A stretch of DNA of 64,000 bases, taken from the NCBI RefSeq assembly GCF_032854445.1, contig NC_088302.1, positions 1,302,001-1,366,000 on the forward strand, written 5' to 3'. Shown here in pieces: positions 19,377-31,264 of the stretch. This DNA is from Liolophura sinensis. Taxonomy: Eukaryota; Mollusca; Polyplacophora; Chitonida; Chitonidae. Numbering within the stretch: the stretch's first letter is position 1; the number at the start of each line of letters is the position of its first letter. The translations under genes were made by a program, and so were the position numbers. The notes below the pieces were generated by a model. The model saw only the letters and a list, made by a program, of their open reading frames with translations, was not told where the DNA came from and did not search any database.

Positions 19377-19704
19377 CAACAACCAGGTAAATAAGCATGT
19401 TGCTCTCAGTCCCGACTCGTGCCAGAGCTTGAGTGTGGTATTAAACAACAACCAGGTAAATAAGCACCTTGCTCTCAGTCCCGACTCGTGCCAGAGCTTG
19501 AGTGTGGTATTAAACAACAACCAGGTAAATAAGCATGTTGCTCTCAGTCCCGACTCGTGCCAGAGCTTGAGTGTGGTATTAAACAACAACCAGGTAAATA
19601 AGCACCTTGCTCCCAATCCCGACTCGTGCCAGAGCTTGAGTGTGGTATTAAACAACAACCAGGTAAATAAGCATGTTGCTCTCAGTCCCGACTCGTGCCA
19701 GAGC
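19361..19704 (+). repeat. 69-bp tandem repeat grown from a SINE tail, 5 copies
   Basis: Unit: tgagtgtggtattaaacaac, aaccaggtaaataagcatgt, tgctctcagtcccgactcgt, gccagagct. The first copy is the 3' tail of the SINE at 18882. Because 69 is a multiple of three, both strands stay open (157 and 147 codons); no protein is implied. Confidence 0.9.
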
Positions 19705-20464
19705 CAGAGTGGAGACATGAACAACCCAAACCTGAATACTGCTGCTAAATCATTTATTATTGTTCATACATGGAGAAAAGTTCATGGTAAATAATAAACA
19801 ATGCATCAATAGGATACATTTAAAAGAGAGCCATACAAACTTCTTAGCAGTTTTATGCTTCCTTCCTGAAAAGGTTCACAGGTTCATTTTGTGGGCCCTC
19901 AGGCCATGTTGGAAAATCAGCTTGACCCATAAACACACAAAGCTTTGTACATTTAGTGTTGAAGATAAAATCTTGTTACACCTCCATCTAGAAAGGAGGA
20001 GGGTCATATTCCATTATGACAAACACAGAATGAATCTAGTTCTGCCGAACATTTACCATTAACAATGATTCCAATGCACAAGCCACAAAGACTGAAATTG
20101 TGTAGTTTACATTAATTAATATGCATCAATGTCGTAACTTCCACCTCGTGTTATTGTGCTGAACCTGTGTTCAAAACTGGAGCTCAACACATGCAGTGCT
20201 TCTCAAGACACCACCCCCAGTATTTACATTCACACTGCTTTCCCTGTGATTGGATGGCGATATCGAGGCACAGGGTATCACATAAGCTTTTATACGCGAG
20301 CCATAAATAAACTAAATCCTGATCTGAACAGACGCGCTGCACGGCTAACAACACTGGATGAATGATTAGGACTTCACGCCACTTCAGCAATATGTTAACC
20401 GTATCTTGGAGATGGCTTATAACAAGGCACCAGAGGAACAGTGTGCAAACTTTATGAATGTCTG
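19705..20464. other. Intergenic, with one degraded repeat piece
   Basis: No gene is supported. A short piece at about 20352-20418 (gaatgattaggacttcacgc, cacttcagcaatat) is a worn relative of the element tail at 56365. Confidence 0.5.
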
Positions 20465-21535
20465 TGTATATAACCAATCAACTTTGTGGAATGAATATCT
20501 GTGTACATAACCAATCAACTTTGTGGAATGAATATCTGTGTACATAACCAATCAACTTTGTGGAATGAATGATGAATATCTGTGTACATAACCAATCAAC
20601 TTTGTGGAATGAATGATGAATATCTGTGTACATAACCAATCAACTTTGTGGAATGAATGATGAATATCTGTGTGCATAACCAATCAACTTTGTGGAATGA
20701 ATGATGAATATCTGTGTACATAACCAATCAACTTTGTGGAATGAATGATGAATATCTGTGTACATAACCAATCAACTTTGTGGAATGAATGATGAATATC
20801 TGTGTACATAACCAATCAACTTTGTGGAATGAATGATAAATATCTGCGTGCATAACCAATCAACTTTGTGGAATGAATGATGAATATCTGTGTACATAAC
20901 CAATCAACTTTGTGGAATGAATGATGAATATCTGTGTACATAACCAATCAACTTTGTGGAATGAATGATGAATATCTGTGTACATAATCAATCAACTTTG
21001 TGGAATGAATGATGAATGTCTGTACATAATCAACTTTGTAGAATGAATGATGAGTGTCTGTACATAATCAATCAACTTTGTGGAATGAATGATGAATATC
21101 TGTGTACATAATCAATCAACTTTGTGGAATGAATGATGAATGTCTGTGTACATAACCAGTCAACTTTGTGGAATGAATGATGAATATCTGTGTACATAAT
21201 CAATCAACTTTGTGGAATGAATGATGAATGTCTGTGTACATAATCAACTTTGTGGAATGAATGATGAATATCTGTGTACATAATCAATCAACTTTGTGGA
21301 ATGAATGATGAATGTCTGTGTACATAACCAATCAACTTTGTGGAATGAATGATGAATATCTGTGTACATAATCAATCAACTTTGTGGAATGAATGATGAA
21401 TGTCTGTGTACATAATCAACTTTGTGGAATGAATGATGAATATCTGTGTACATAATCAATCAACTTTGTGGAATGAATGATGAATGTCTGTGTACATAAT
21501 CAACTTTGTGGAATGAATGATGAATGTCTGTACAT
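20465..21535 (+). repeat. 44-bp minisatellite, about 24 copies
   Basis: Unit: aatgatgaatatctgtgtac, ataaccaatcaactttgtgg, aatg. Later copies (after about 21000) are shorter, lacking the ccaatc block, or carry atgtctgt in place of atatctgt. No coding content. Confidence 0.93.
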
Positions 21536-22245
21536 TATAGAGCTTAAAGAGCTCAAAAACCGTCAGTACAATAATCACTTCAGTGCAAAACACAAATCTC
21601 AAATAGAAAACGCTATTCCGCTGACGTAAAAATCTTGTGTATGCACACACGTTAAACAATCTTCTAATATACACGTATAAGAACATATAACAATACATCT
21701 CCAGTAAAAATACGACATACATTAAAAAATATATCTGACTTTCATCTATACAAAAATTTCATCTAAGCTAATACATATGTACTTAAGACATACTGGCACA
21801 AATGACCTTGAATAACAGGCCACGGTTGCATATAAATAATTAAGAGTTCCGAAGATATGGTGTTTCAACTTCAACTACCTGGATGATATGACAGGTCAAG
21901 GTCACTAAAAATACACAGCATTCCTTCTTATCACTGAATAGATGTGAGAAGTAAGTTTGGCAAACCTGATTTTGAGTTCAAGACATATCATGTTCACATG
22001 GAATAGGACAGACGGATGAACAGACGATTCAGCAAATGGCTGAATGGACTGATTAACAGACAGATGCCGAAAGATACAACCACCCCAACTAGAGATATTA
22101 ATAGTCGCCTCCCCCTTGTAACCTGATATCTTCAATTTACAGCACAGAGGGAGTACTTATGCACTCAACATAGCAGAGTATGAACAACTACTGATATATG
22201 TTTTTATATTCTCACTTCATAACCTTTAGAGTATATAAGATTAGT
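21536..22245. other. AT-rich flank, distal 3' side of the raftlin-like gene
   Basis: No gene or repeat recognised. It lies beyond the candidate poly(A) signal of the minus-strand gene. Confidence 0.5.
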
Positions 22246-22385
22246 GCTGCTTAGCAACTTTATTGTAGGAGGCTGGGGATTACTGTAAGCCGATAGCTGA
22301 ATGACTTCATCGTAGCAGAGTGGTGAGCATACATTAAGCCTATTGTTTAGCAACTTCGTCATAGGAGGGTGGTGGGGCATACTCT
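22246..22385 (-). repeat. Threefold tandem copy of the raftlin-like coding tail
   Basis: Three ~45-50-bp copies read on the minus strand: the real coding end (22340-22385, encoding PPPSYDEVAKQ), a degenerate copy at about 22290-22331 (gtatgctcaccactctgcta, cgatgaagtca) and another at about 22246-22283 (ccagcctcctacaataaagt, tgctaagca). The outer two form the 3' UTR. Confidence 0.65.
22259..22264 (-). terminator. Candidate poly(A) signal of the raftlin-like gene
   Basis: AATAAA on the minus strand about 75 bases past the stop. It lies within a decayed copy of the gene's own coding tail: tcctacaataaagttgctaa against coding tcctatgacgaagttgctaa. Confidence 0.5.
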
Positions 22386-22983
22386 GTAGCCATGGGTGCC
22401 CCTGTAGACGGGTCTACAAGCCCAATATGGGATGGAGGCATGCCAGAGGCAGAGTTAGAAGTCAAGATCTTCCTCTGGAAAAACAGTAGGATTGTCTGTT
22501 TCATGGTCATCATGCCTGACCGCACTATTTTGGGTGTCTCCAGGGTACACGCTAGCTCCCAGCCTTTGTTCCCCATGTTCTCCATCAAAGGTGCCCAATT
22601 GGCTGATGCTACCACTTGTCCTAGGCCTGGCTGGATCTTCAGATAGTACTCCACGATGCACCCCTCATACACCGGGGTGATGTCGTTGACCCGATCGGCC
22701 TCCTTCTCGAAGAACCAAATGGTGTTCATTGACATGCCTGTGGTTGGCATGAAGCCACCATGTATCTGAGACATGGCCGACTGGTCGTAAAATATCTCCA
22801 CCAGTCTGTAGCCTTGGTTTAGATGTACCGCTAGATGACCCATGAAGTTGAACTGGATGTCTACTGTGACCTGACCAAAGCCGGGGGTCATCGTCATGGG
22901 GATGGGCGTGTTCACACACTGGTAAATGTACACGGTGGGGTTTGGGTGGAGAGGCATGTTGAAGAAGAGGTCCACACCCACAC
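22340..22983 (-). CDS. Raftlin-like coding exon 2 (terminal)
   Basis: The acceptor ttttccttgcag precedes 22983. GT completes the split glycine, followed by VGVDLFFNMPLHPNP. It ends EVAKQ and TAG. The acceptor plus the first ~19 exon bases are the founder of the 52-bp array in the adjoining intron. Confidence 0.88.
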
Positions 22984-25900
22984 CTGCAAGGAAAAAGCAT
23001 CATGTGGTTAAGTTTACAATGTTCCAGGCCCACACCTACAAGGACAGACCATCATGTGGTCACGTTTACAAGGTTCCACAACCACACCTACAAGGACAGA
23101 GCATCATGTGGTTAAGTTTACAAGGTTCCACGACCACACCTACAAGGACAGAGCATCATATGGTCACATTTACAAGGTTCCATGACCACACCTACAAGGA
23201 CAAAGCATCATGTGGTCACGTTTACAAGGTTCCACGGCCACACCTACAAGGACAAAGCATCATGTGGTCACGTTTACAAGGTTCCACGACCACACCTACA
23301 AGGACAAAGCATCATGTGGTCACGTTTGCAAGGTTCCACGCCCACACCTACAAGGACAGAGCATCATGTGGTCACGTTTACAAGGTTCCATGACCACACC
23401 TACAAGGACAGAGCATCATGTGGTCACGTTTACAAGGTTCCATGACCACACCTACAAGGACAGAGCATCATGTGGTCACGTTTACAAGGTTCCACAACCA
23501 CACCTACAAGGACAAAGCATCATGTGGTCACGTTTACAAGGTTCCACAACCACACCTATTAGGACAGAGCATCATGTGGTCACGTTTACAAGGTTCCACG
23601 ACCACACCTACAAGGACAGAGCATCATGTGGTCACGTTTACAAGGTTCCACGCCCACACCTACAAGGACAGAGCATCATGTGGTCACGTTTACAAGGTTC
23701 CATGACCACACCTACAAGGACAAAGCATCATGTGGTCACGTTTACAAGGTTCCACGACCACACCTACAAGGACAAAGCATCATGTGGTCACGTTTACAAG
23801 GTTCCACAACCACACCTACAAGGACAGAGCATCATGTGGTCACGTTTACAAGGTTCCACAACCACACCTACAAGGACAGAGCATCATGTGGTCACGTTTA
23901 CAAGGTTCCACGCCCACACCTACAAGGACAGAGCATCATGTGGTCACGTTTACAAGGTTCCACAACCACACCTACAAGGACAGAGCATCATGTGGTCACG
24001 TTTACAAGGTTCCACGCCCACACCTACAAGGACAGAGCATCATGTGGTCACGTTTACAAGGTTCCACAACCACACCTACAAGGACAGAGCATCATGTGGT
24101 CACGTTTACAAGGTTCCACGCCCACACCTACAAGGACAGAGCATCATGTGGTCACGTTTACAAGGTTCCACAACCACACCTACAAGGACAGAGCATCATG
24201 TGGTCACGTTTACAAGGTTCCACGACCACACCTACAAGGACAAAGCATCATGTGGTCACGTTTGCAAGGTTCCACGACCACACCTACAAGGACAGAGCAT
24301 CATGTGGTCACGTTTACAAGGTTCCACGACCACACCTACAAGGACAAAGCATCATGTGGTCACGTTTGCAAGGTTCCACGACCACACCTACAAGGACAAA
24401 GCATCATGTGGTCACGTTTACAAGGTTCCACGACCACACCTACAAGGACAAAGCATCATGTGGTCACGTTTACAAGGTTCCATGACCACACCTACAAGGA
24501 CAAAGCATCATGTGGTCACGTTTACAAGGTTCCACAACCACACCTACAAGGACAAAGCATCATGTGGTCACGTTTACAAGGTTCCATGACTATCTGTAAA
24601 TCAACACAAATCTCATTCATCAGCAAAAGAGTCACACAAACAATAGTTGTCAGTCTAAAAAGAAACTTTGTGCTCCAATTTAAGCTTATTTTTACCTGCT
24701 AGTTACAGCTAATATAGCTTCTGTTCCAGCAAACAGGTAGGGAGGAAAGGGGTCAGTAAGGCCACACCAATTTTACTTTTTGTTTCATGGGCAGAATGAA
24801 TCTTTTTAAAATGCCAGTGGACGGCATAAAAATAAAATAGGAAAGTTAACAGATCCCATGATTTTGTCCGTCAGACTTTCATTGCTGATAAACCTAACCA
24901 TCTCCTCTATCGCATCAGTTTGGGAAGACAGGTCTGTGGTGGAGACCAAGTGTATCCTCATGAACCTACAATGTGATGTTCAACCATCCATCATTACATC
25001 ATTACCCTCGTGACCTTTGTGTAACTTAAATCCTCATCCGTGTGACACTTTCCTCAAACACGGCACCCATGCAGTGTTTGCCTCCGTAACAATTACATTA
25101 ATTCCGCTTAAGTTCCTCAGCCCCTCCATCCAACATTTGCCTCTCCAAAATCCAATGAAAATACCACATACCCACTGGAGAGCCAACACATATTAATGAG
25201 CCACAATGTGTCAGACTTAATTTGGGTTGTAGTGGGAGAATGCCCATCATGGATATTCCCATCGGCTTTGTTCATGTCTGCTTACACAATTATCTTCATA
25301 AGGACAACCGTTCAGATCTGCTACACAAAATGAACTCTCTTTCACCCTCCCAACACACTAGCCGCCCTCTTAATCCACTTTAAATCTGGAATTTTAACAA
25401 AGCCATGGCAACTCTGACAGAAACCAGAAGTGTGTGGCATCAGCTGAACCCCAGGCTCATACATCTAAAGAGTGAAACAGGGTTTGGGTTACATCAGCGG
25501 AAACAGATGCATACCTGAGATACAGAAATAACTTGGGTCGAATTAGTTCAAATTTATGACATGGCTAACGCTAAATTTTCTCAATGTTTGTAACTTTACT
25601 TGCTTTGAACTGTGGTTTGCTGTCTATACTTGTTGTGAGATGGTTTGACCAGTCAAAGAATTCCCGGACATTTTACACGTAAATATGTCACAACAGTACC
25701 TAATTAGTTTATAATGAAGTCAGTATGTAACACTGACTTATTTATTTGATTGGTGTTTTACGCCGTACTCAAGAATATTCACTCATACGACGGCGGCCAA
25801 CAATATGGTGTGTTTAAACCCACAACCATTCGCAGGTTGCTGCCAGACCTTCACACGTACGGCCAGAGAGGAAGCCAGCATGAGCTGGACTTGAACTGGC

Positions 25901-27584
25901 AGTGACTGCATTGGTGAGAGGCTCCTGGGTCATTACGCTGCCCTAGCACATTAACCAAATGAACCACAGAGGCCCCCTGTAACACTGGATGTAATCTACC
26001 AAGGGTCTGAGACTATTGTTTACAGATTAAGAGGATTAACTCTGACTGTCTCTACTGTACATGTTCAGACTCACAATAACTTGTACAGCAAATGGCCTAA
26101 AGTTTCTCCCTGGGAGTCCCACAGGAGAGCATCAGGGGTGGTCAGGGAATTATACTGACTGTTCCAGAATGTAATAAACAAGTTCATGCTTTACTCAGCA
26201 GTTAGTCTGTGCTAACAGACTAACTGACAATTACAGGGCTCCAAAACTCCATGTGTCTATTACACTCTTTGATGGCATGACTTTTGCCAGTGAAGGGCAA
26301 AGGGGGTATCCAGTTTCAAAAGGTAACTCTTCTGCAACAGGCAGACAGGTCAAATTGTAATGCGTGTAGACTGACATACTAAATTCGAATTACGTGGAAA
26401 CGGGAAGCTGATGACAGATATTTCTCAGTGAAATTTGTATTTGCTGGAGGGACAAGTTAGGATTGGGCCGGAGAATTGACTAGCAAGGACCACTTAGTCC
26501 TGGTCACTCTCCGAGTTACAGTTATAAATGACCTGTTGTTGGCTTCAAAAGGCTTGTGCGTTTCTGTTGTCGTGACCCCGGTCATAATGGTGTTAATTTT
26601 TGCTTTGTTTATTGTGATAAATGGTTTGCTACGATGAACCAGCGCTCCTATGACATAAGCCAGCGCTTCTATGACATAAGCCAGCGCTTCTATGACATAA
26701 GCCAGCGCTCCTATGACATAAGCCAGCGCTTCTATGACATAAGCCAGCGCTTCTATGACATAAGCCAGCGCTCCTATGACATAAGCCAGCGCTTCTATGA
26801 CATAAGCCAGCGCTCCTATGACATAAGCCAGCGCTTCTATGACATAAGCCAGTGCTCCTATGACATAAGCCAGCGCTTCTATGACATAAGCCAGAACTCC
26901 TTTGTTAAAACTTGGAGTACTGCACTGCCACAAAACAGTATTCACTTGGAACACTGCAAACATTTCCCAGACTGATATAACATAAATATAAGACATACCT
27001 GTTTGCATGCTGCTACTCGTCAGTCCCATTTGCATACCCTGAGCTGACATCATTCCTGTCATTTCAACACAAATCAGTCGACCACCAGTGGCGGTGCAGC
27101 TTGATATCATGTCAATAAGGTGAGATGTGTTAGCTGCACTCTGTGTTGTGGCACCTCTAAAGATGCGCACGGACGTCATGGCATGTACGTACATGGCCGA
27201 CTTCTCAATCCTCAGCTGCCAGCGCTCATGTGTGGGTACAGAAGGACAGCACGAGAAGATTCCCTGAAAGGGTATAGCCACTGTCATTGAGAACAGGCCT
27301 GTCTGCTGAGCCCCACCGGGTATACGGTAGAACGAGATGAGTGTGAAGCCCTCCCCGTACTGAGCTCCCAGGGTAGGATAGTAGTCATCCACGTTGGTAG
27401 TTGTTTGGGGCACACCTTGGGTGAACCCAAACGTTACATGTGACTTAAAGTTCACCATCATTTGGACAATACGGTACTGGATCTGAGGACCTGCGTAGGG
27501 GACAAGTTCCTGGGGAAGGGGTCCATGATCTGCGGGCCGAACGGGCTGGGGTCGTGGGCCCTTCTTGGAGGATGATGATCCCAT
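22340..27584 (-). CDS. Raftlin-like lipid-raft linker protein (complete, two coding exons)
   Basis: Coding exons 27584-26999 and 22983-22340 join in phase 1 (ACA G|GT) to give 409 residues. N terminus MGSSSSKKGPRPQP fits N-myristoylation (Gly2, Ser6) with nearby lysines, suggesting inner-leaflet membrane attachment. Vertebrate raftlins carry a palmitoylated Cys3, which is Ser here. The first half (GEGFTLISFYRIPG, then PTHERWQLRIEKSA) and second half (GYRLVEIFYDQS, VEYYLKIQ, then MGNKGWELACTLETPKIV and TMKQTILLFFQRK) resemble raftlin's N-terminal part and its VEQW ... YGWQLTCVLPTPVV ... KQIVFLQR block. The C terminus PPPSYDEVAKQ (399-409) is a PPxY motif, a possible Nedd4-type WW ligand. It is shorter than human RFTN1 (about 578). 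An acceptor directly upstream of the start implies a noncoding first exon. The family call is by remembered similarity. Confidence 0.78.
22984..24590 (-). repeat. 52-bp minisatellite derived from the raftlin-like exon 2 acceptor
   Basis: About 31 units. Plus-strand unit: ccacacctacaaggacagag, catcatgtggtcacgtttac, aaggttccacaa. Read on the gene strand, each unit has tctgtccttgtag|gtgtgg, a copy of the true acceptor tttttccttgcag|gtgtgg plus exon-like gtgtggttgtggaacctt. It begins at the true acceptor and extends into the intron. The plus-strand open stretches of up to 459 codons (HHVVTFTRFH type) are by-products. Confidence 0.93.
24591..26636 (-). other. Rest of raftlin-like intron
   Basis: Single-copy-looking DNA with one SINE (25738-25976). 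No exon or conserved element could be supported. Confidence 0.6.
25738..25976 (-). mobile_element. tRNA-derived SINE, near full length, inverted
   Basis: Begins tttatttgattggtgtttta and cgccgtactcaagaata (reverse of the family tail). It passes through ggcggccaacaatatggtg, caaccattcgcaggttgctg and gcatgagctggacttgaact (reverse B box), and ends at aaccacagaggcccc, the reverse of the tRNA-like head. Confidence 0.9.
26637..26895. repeat. 21-bp tandem repeat, about 12 copies, in raftlin-like intron
   Basis: Unit cagcgcttctatgacataag c, alternating ttc and tcc versions. It starts about 100 bases inside the intron from the exon 1 donor. The period is a multiple of three with no stops, so both strands are open (YDISQRF and ALAYVIE type). 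Confidence 0.93.
26999..27584 (-). CDS. Raftlin-like coding exon 1
   Basis: ATG at 27584-27582 (AGTATGGGATC context). The spliced exon begins at 27591, right after the acceptor ttttttctccacag. It ends ACAG at 26999, with donor gtatgtctta. Its 586 bases give 195 codons plus one base. Without splicing, the frame stays open through the intronic 21-bp repeats, so a longer unspliced reading exists but is not the likely product. Confidence 0.85.
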
Positions 27585-27591
27585 ACTAATT

Positions 27592-29840
27592 CTGTGGAGA
27601 AAAAAGCAATCTGGATAAGTACACCTTGTACTACTTGAATGCATCACATTACACCTGGTACCTAAATGTGTGAATGATCTGCAAAACTTATGTGAACGAT
27701 CAATCACAGTCTAAGGGCGGCCTATAAATACTGAAACGCGGGGACTGCTGGCCACCCTTAGCCCCAGAGCTATGTGGACCAGATTCCTGTATAATGCTTA
27801 CAAAGAACTACCCCTTCTTTCAATTCTGATGCATGCACATTAGATTTGTCCTGAATACACATACAGCACAGCAATTCTGAAAGCTAAAGTATTTACACAC
27901 ATTTTGCCACTATCACTACTTGCAATATATAATCACCATTCTGCTGTAAATCTTAGCCAATGTCAAAAACAGACTCATATTTAGTATGTCATGCTGCCAT
28001 GTTTTTAAAATCTGGGTTAGCGAGGTGCACATGCGCTGCAGTGGTTGACCTTTCTGTGAAATTCAGAATCGAAACGTTACCAAAGAAAACCCCCCTTTTT
28101 TTCTGCCAACTTAATTTGACATTTCATGCAAATTGCTGGGTCCGTCATTTTGCCCCATAGCCTTCAGACAATTGCACTGGCACTGACAGGAGTTCAAAAC
28201 TACAACATGGGATGTGACTGTAGAGAAAAGTATGCGGTGTATGGAATATATTTATTTCTCACTAGATGTAAAAGTGCTAGTGCTAAAAATAACTTCTTCC
28301 TTAGCATTTCTTCCTTGGCATAATCCATATCAGGGTAATCTAAACTCCTTGTTGTCCATCAACAGCCTGCAAAACCTTTGAACAGATTTGTATGTAAACC
28401 GGCATTATTCCAATGATGGTTCTCAAAAGCTATCACAATGGTGATAACTTTTCCTCTAATTCACACATTTTCAGCTTGTATGAGCCATAGTGGCCAGCAC
28501 ATTACATTACCTGGCCTACCTATTTACATGGCCGACTTGGTTCCACAAATGAAGGTGACAGCAGATCTAACAATGTACTACCATACCTAATTCTGCCAGA
28601 TAAAGGATCCCCCTCCTCAATTAACAGTCTCACATATTGATATATATTGATATATATACAATGATGAATGTCAGAAATACAAAATGTGGAGGTAGTACAT
28701 TTAACGTTGAATTAAACTGTACCGAGCAGTCAGTACAGATATGCTTGTCAGTGCATCATTTGATCATTTGATGAGCCTCACACTTGCGCCCAGTGACAGA
28801 CCGTTGCCAGAGGGCGGGCTGATGAAAGCTGGCGGCCACAGCCAGTTTAACGGATCTGTTTAGTAGTTCAATTATCACCTTATGTGTAACATAGAGCTTT
28901 AAAGTGATAGCTCCAGGTGTAAGATAAATGGTACTTCAGCGTGTTTACTACATGTGTTTAATGTCACGGTCAAGTGTTTCATTGATTGTCTCTGCTAAAA
29001 CAGATTACCAGTAGGCCATACATCTCCACTCACTCCAATAAGTTACCGTATCGAAAACTGGTCCCTCTCACGTATAATGCTCTGTCCAACACTAAACCCT
29101 CGATAGGGAGAAGACACTATTTAGACTTCTAACAATCAGTTGATAGCGCAGACTGTGTGAACTAAACGGAACTCTTATAGCCAGGTTTACGATGCACAGT
29201 TCTTTCATTCTTCCTATACGTCGTAATTTGCTGCTTAACGCTCAGGTGTGTTGCGAAATCTCCTGTTTGCACCGCGCACCCATGGTCACCCTAGCATCAA
29301 CTCTACATCAACCAAATCACGCGCACTTTTGAGACGTTCCGCGACACGATAGCGTTGGTTAAGAGTGTTAAATATAGTGCTGTTAATGACCAGCATGGCC
29401 ATCCAGTCCCTTTGATGATACCACGTGGTCGTCGTTTTACAACCTATCTGAGAGGTCGGTAATATGTGATTCTGTATATTTTCAGACGGCAGTTGTTTTG
29501 TTCCTCCGCCGGCAGAGATGCTAAATTTTCCCGTTTGCAGGAAGCCGAATGTATAGGGTGGCCTACATCATACAAAACACAAGCGTCACACATGCAGTTA
29601 CGCGTACATATATATACATAGGTCATTTAACAGAGTGTATCTTGCTTGTCGAAGTAAGATGAGTGTCATAAGAGGAGTAAAAATACATTCTATACTCGAA
29701 CGTGAAGAAAATCTATACTGTTGTACGTTTTAATGTGGAATTTGCTTTCCTTGGCTTGTTTCACCTGGATGGTCAAAGAAATAATACAATCGAGTTACAA
29801 ATGTGTAATAATGCAGTAGATTTGCACAGGTGTCATAATA
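27592..29840 (-). other. Upstream region of the raftlin-like gene
   Basis: The acceptor at 27592 requires a noncoding 5' exon and promoter to the right, but neither could be pinned down. The stretch is otherwise free of recognised genes and repeats. Confidence 0.45.
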
Positions 29841-29844
29841 CAAC

Positions 29845-30640
29845 TGGTTTATATCTGGTTATAACAGGTTTATATCTGTAACAATACAGCAGATTTTCGC
29901 ATGTTTCATAATACAACAGGTTTATAGCTGTAACACTACAGCAGATTTACACATGTTCCATAATACCACAGGTTTATAGCTGTAACAATACAGCAAATTT
30001 ACACATGTGTCACAATACCACAGGTTTATATCTGTAACAATCCAGCAAATTTAGGCATACACATGTTTCATAATACAACAGGTTTATATCTGTAACAATA
30101 CAGCATGTTTACACATGTTTCTCAATACAAGAGGTTTATATCTGTAACAATACAGCAGATTTACACGTGTGTCATAATACAAGAGGTTTATATCTGTAAC
30201 AATACAGCAGATTTACACGTGTGTCATAATACAACAGGTTTATATCTGTAACAATACAGCAGATTTACACGTGTGTCATAATACAAAAGGTTTATATCTG
30301 TAACAATAAAGCAGATTTACACATGTGTCATTACACAACAGGTTTATATCTGTAACAATACAGCAGATTTACACGTGTGTCATAATACAAAAGGTTTATA
30401 TCTGTAACAACAAAGCAGATTTACACATGTGTCATAACACAATAGGTTTGTATCTGTAACAATACTGCAATTTTAGGCTTACACATGTGTCATATTAAAA
30501 CGGGTTTATATCTGTAATAATACAGCAGATTTACATATGAGTACCAATACAATATACTTACGGTATGCATGTGTAAAAATACAGCAGATTTATGTGTGTA
30601 ATAATATAACATATTTATATACGTGTGTAATAATACAACA
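29845..30640 (+). repeat. 52-bp minisatellite, about 15 copies
   Basis: Unit: ggtttatatctgtaacaata, cagcagatttacacgtgtgt, cataatacaaca. Outer copies are worn. Its period equals that of the 22984 array, but the sequence is unrelated. No splice-like or coding content. Confidence 0.88.
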
Positions 30641-30763
30641 GATTTACAAAGGTGTCATAATACAGTGTAAAAATACAGGAGATTTATGAGTGTAATAATA
30701 CAACAGACGTACACACCTGAGCATGACTTCAAAGACAAAACACATTTCACCTCCTGATACAGC

Positions 30764-30893
30764 AACCTGCGGATGGTCGTGGGTTTCCTCCGTGGTCTGC
30801 CCGGTTTCCACCCACCATAATGCTGGCCGCGGTCGTATAAGTGAAGTATTCTTGAGTAAGATGTAAAACACCAATCAAATAAATAAGTAAATA
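30764..30893 (+). mobile_element. tRNA-derived SINE, 3' half
   Basis: Starts at gcaacctgcggatggtcgtg and ends attcttgagtaagatgtaaa, acaccaatcaaataaataag. The tRNA-like head is absent. Confidence 0.85.
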
Positions 30894-31002
30894 TATTTTC
30901 CGTTTAACCGAAAAGAAAAGTTGATAACCAGAGAGACCAAGGATTTGGGAATTCAAAAATCACTTCACGAATGTTTGTTTGGACGCCCGGGATTGTGGGC
31001 AG

Positions 31003-31264
31003 GATTTATTTATTTATTTAATTTATTTATTTTATTTGTTTTACGCCGCACTCAAGAATATTTCATTTACACGACTGCGGCCAATATTATGGTGACAGGA
31101 ATCCGGGCAGAGCCTGGGGTAAATCCACGACCATTCGCAGGTTGCTGGCAGACCTTCCCACGTTAGACCGGAGAAGAAGCCAGCATGAGCTGGACTTTAA
31201 CTCTTTGGTGAGAGGCTCCAGTATAAGCTGCGCAAGCGCGCTAACCAACTGAGCCAGGGAGGCC
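31003..31264 (-). mobile_element. tRNA-derived SINE, full length, inverted
   Basis: A long att-rich tail (tttatttatttaatttattt), then ttttacgccgcactcaagaa, gcaggttgctggcagacctt, gcatgagctggactttaact, and a tRNA-like head read in reverse as gctaaccaactgagccaggg. Confidence 0.9.

Noticed and set aside
23182-24702. Plus-strand open frames up to 459 codons (HHVVTFTRFH repeats)
   Set aside because: They lie antisense in the raftlin-like intron and arise from a stop-free 52-bp unit read in rotating frames.
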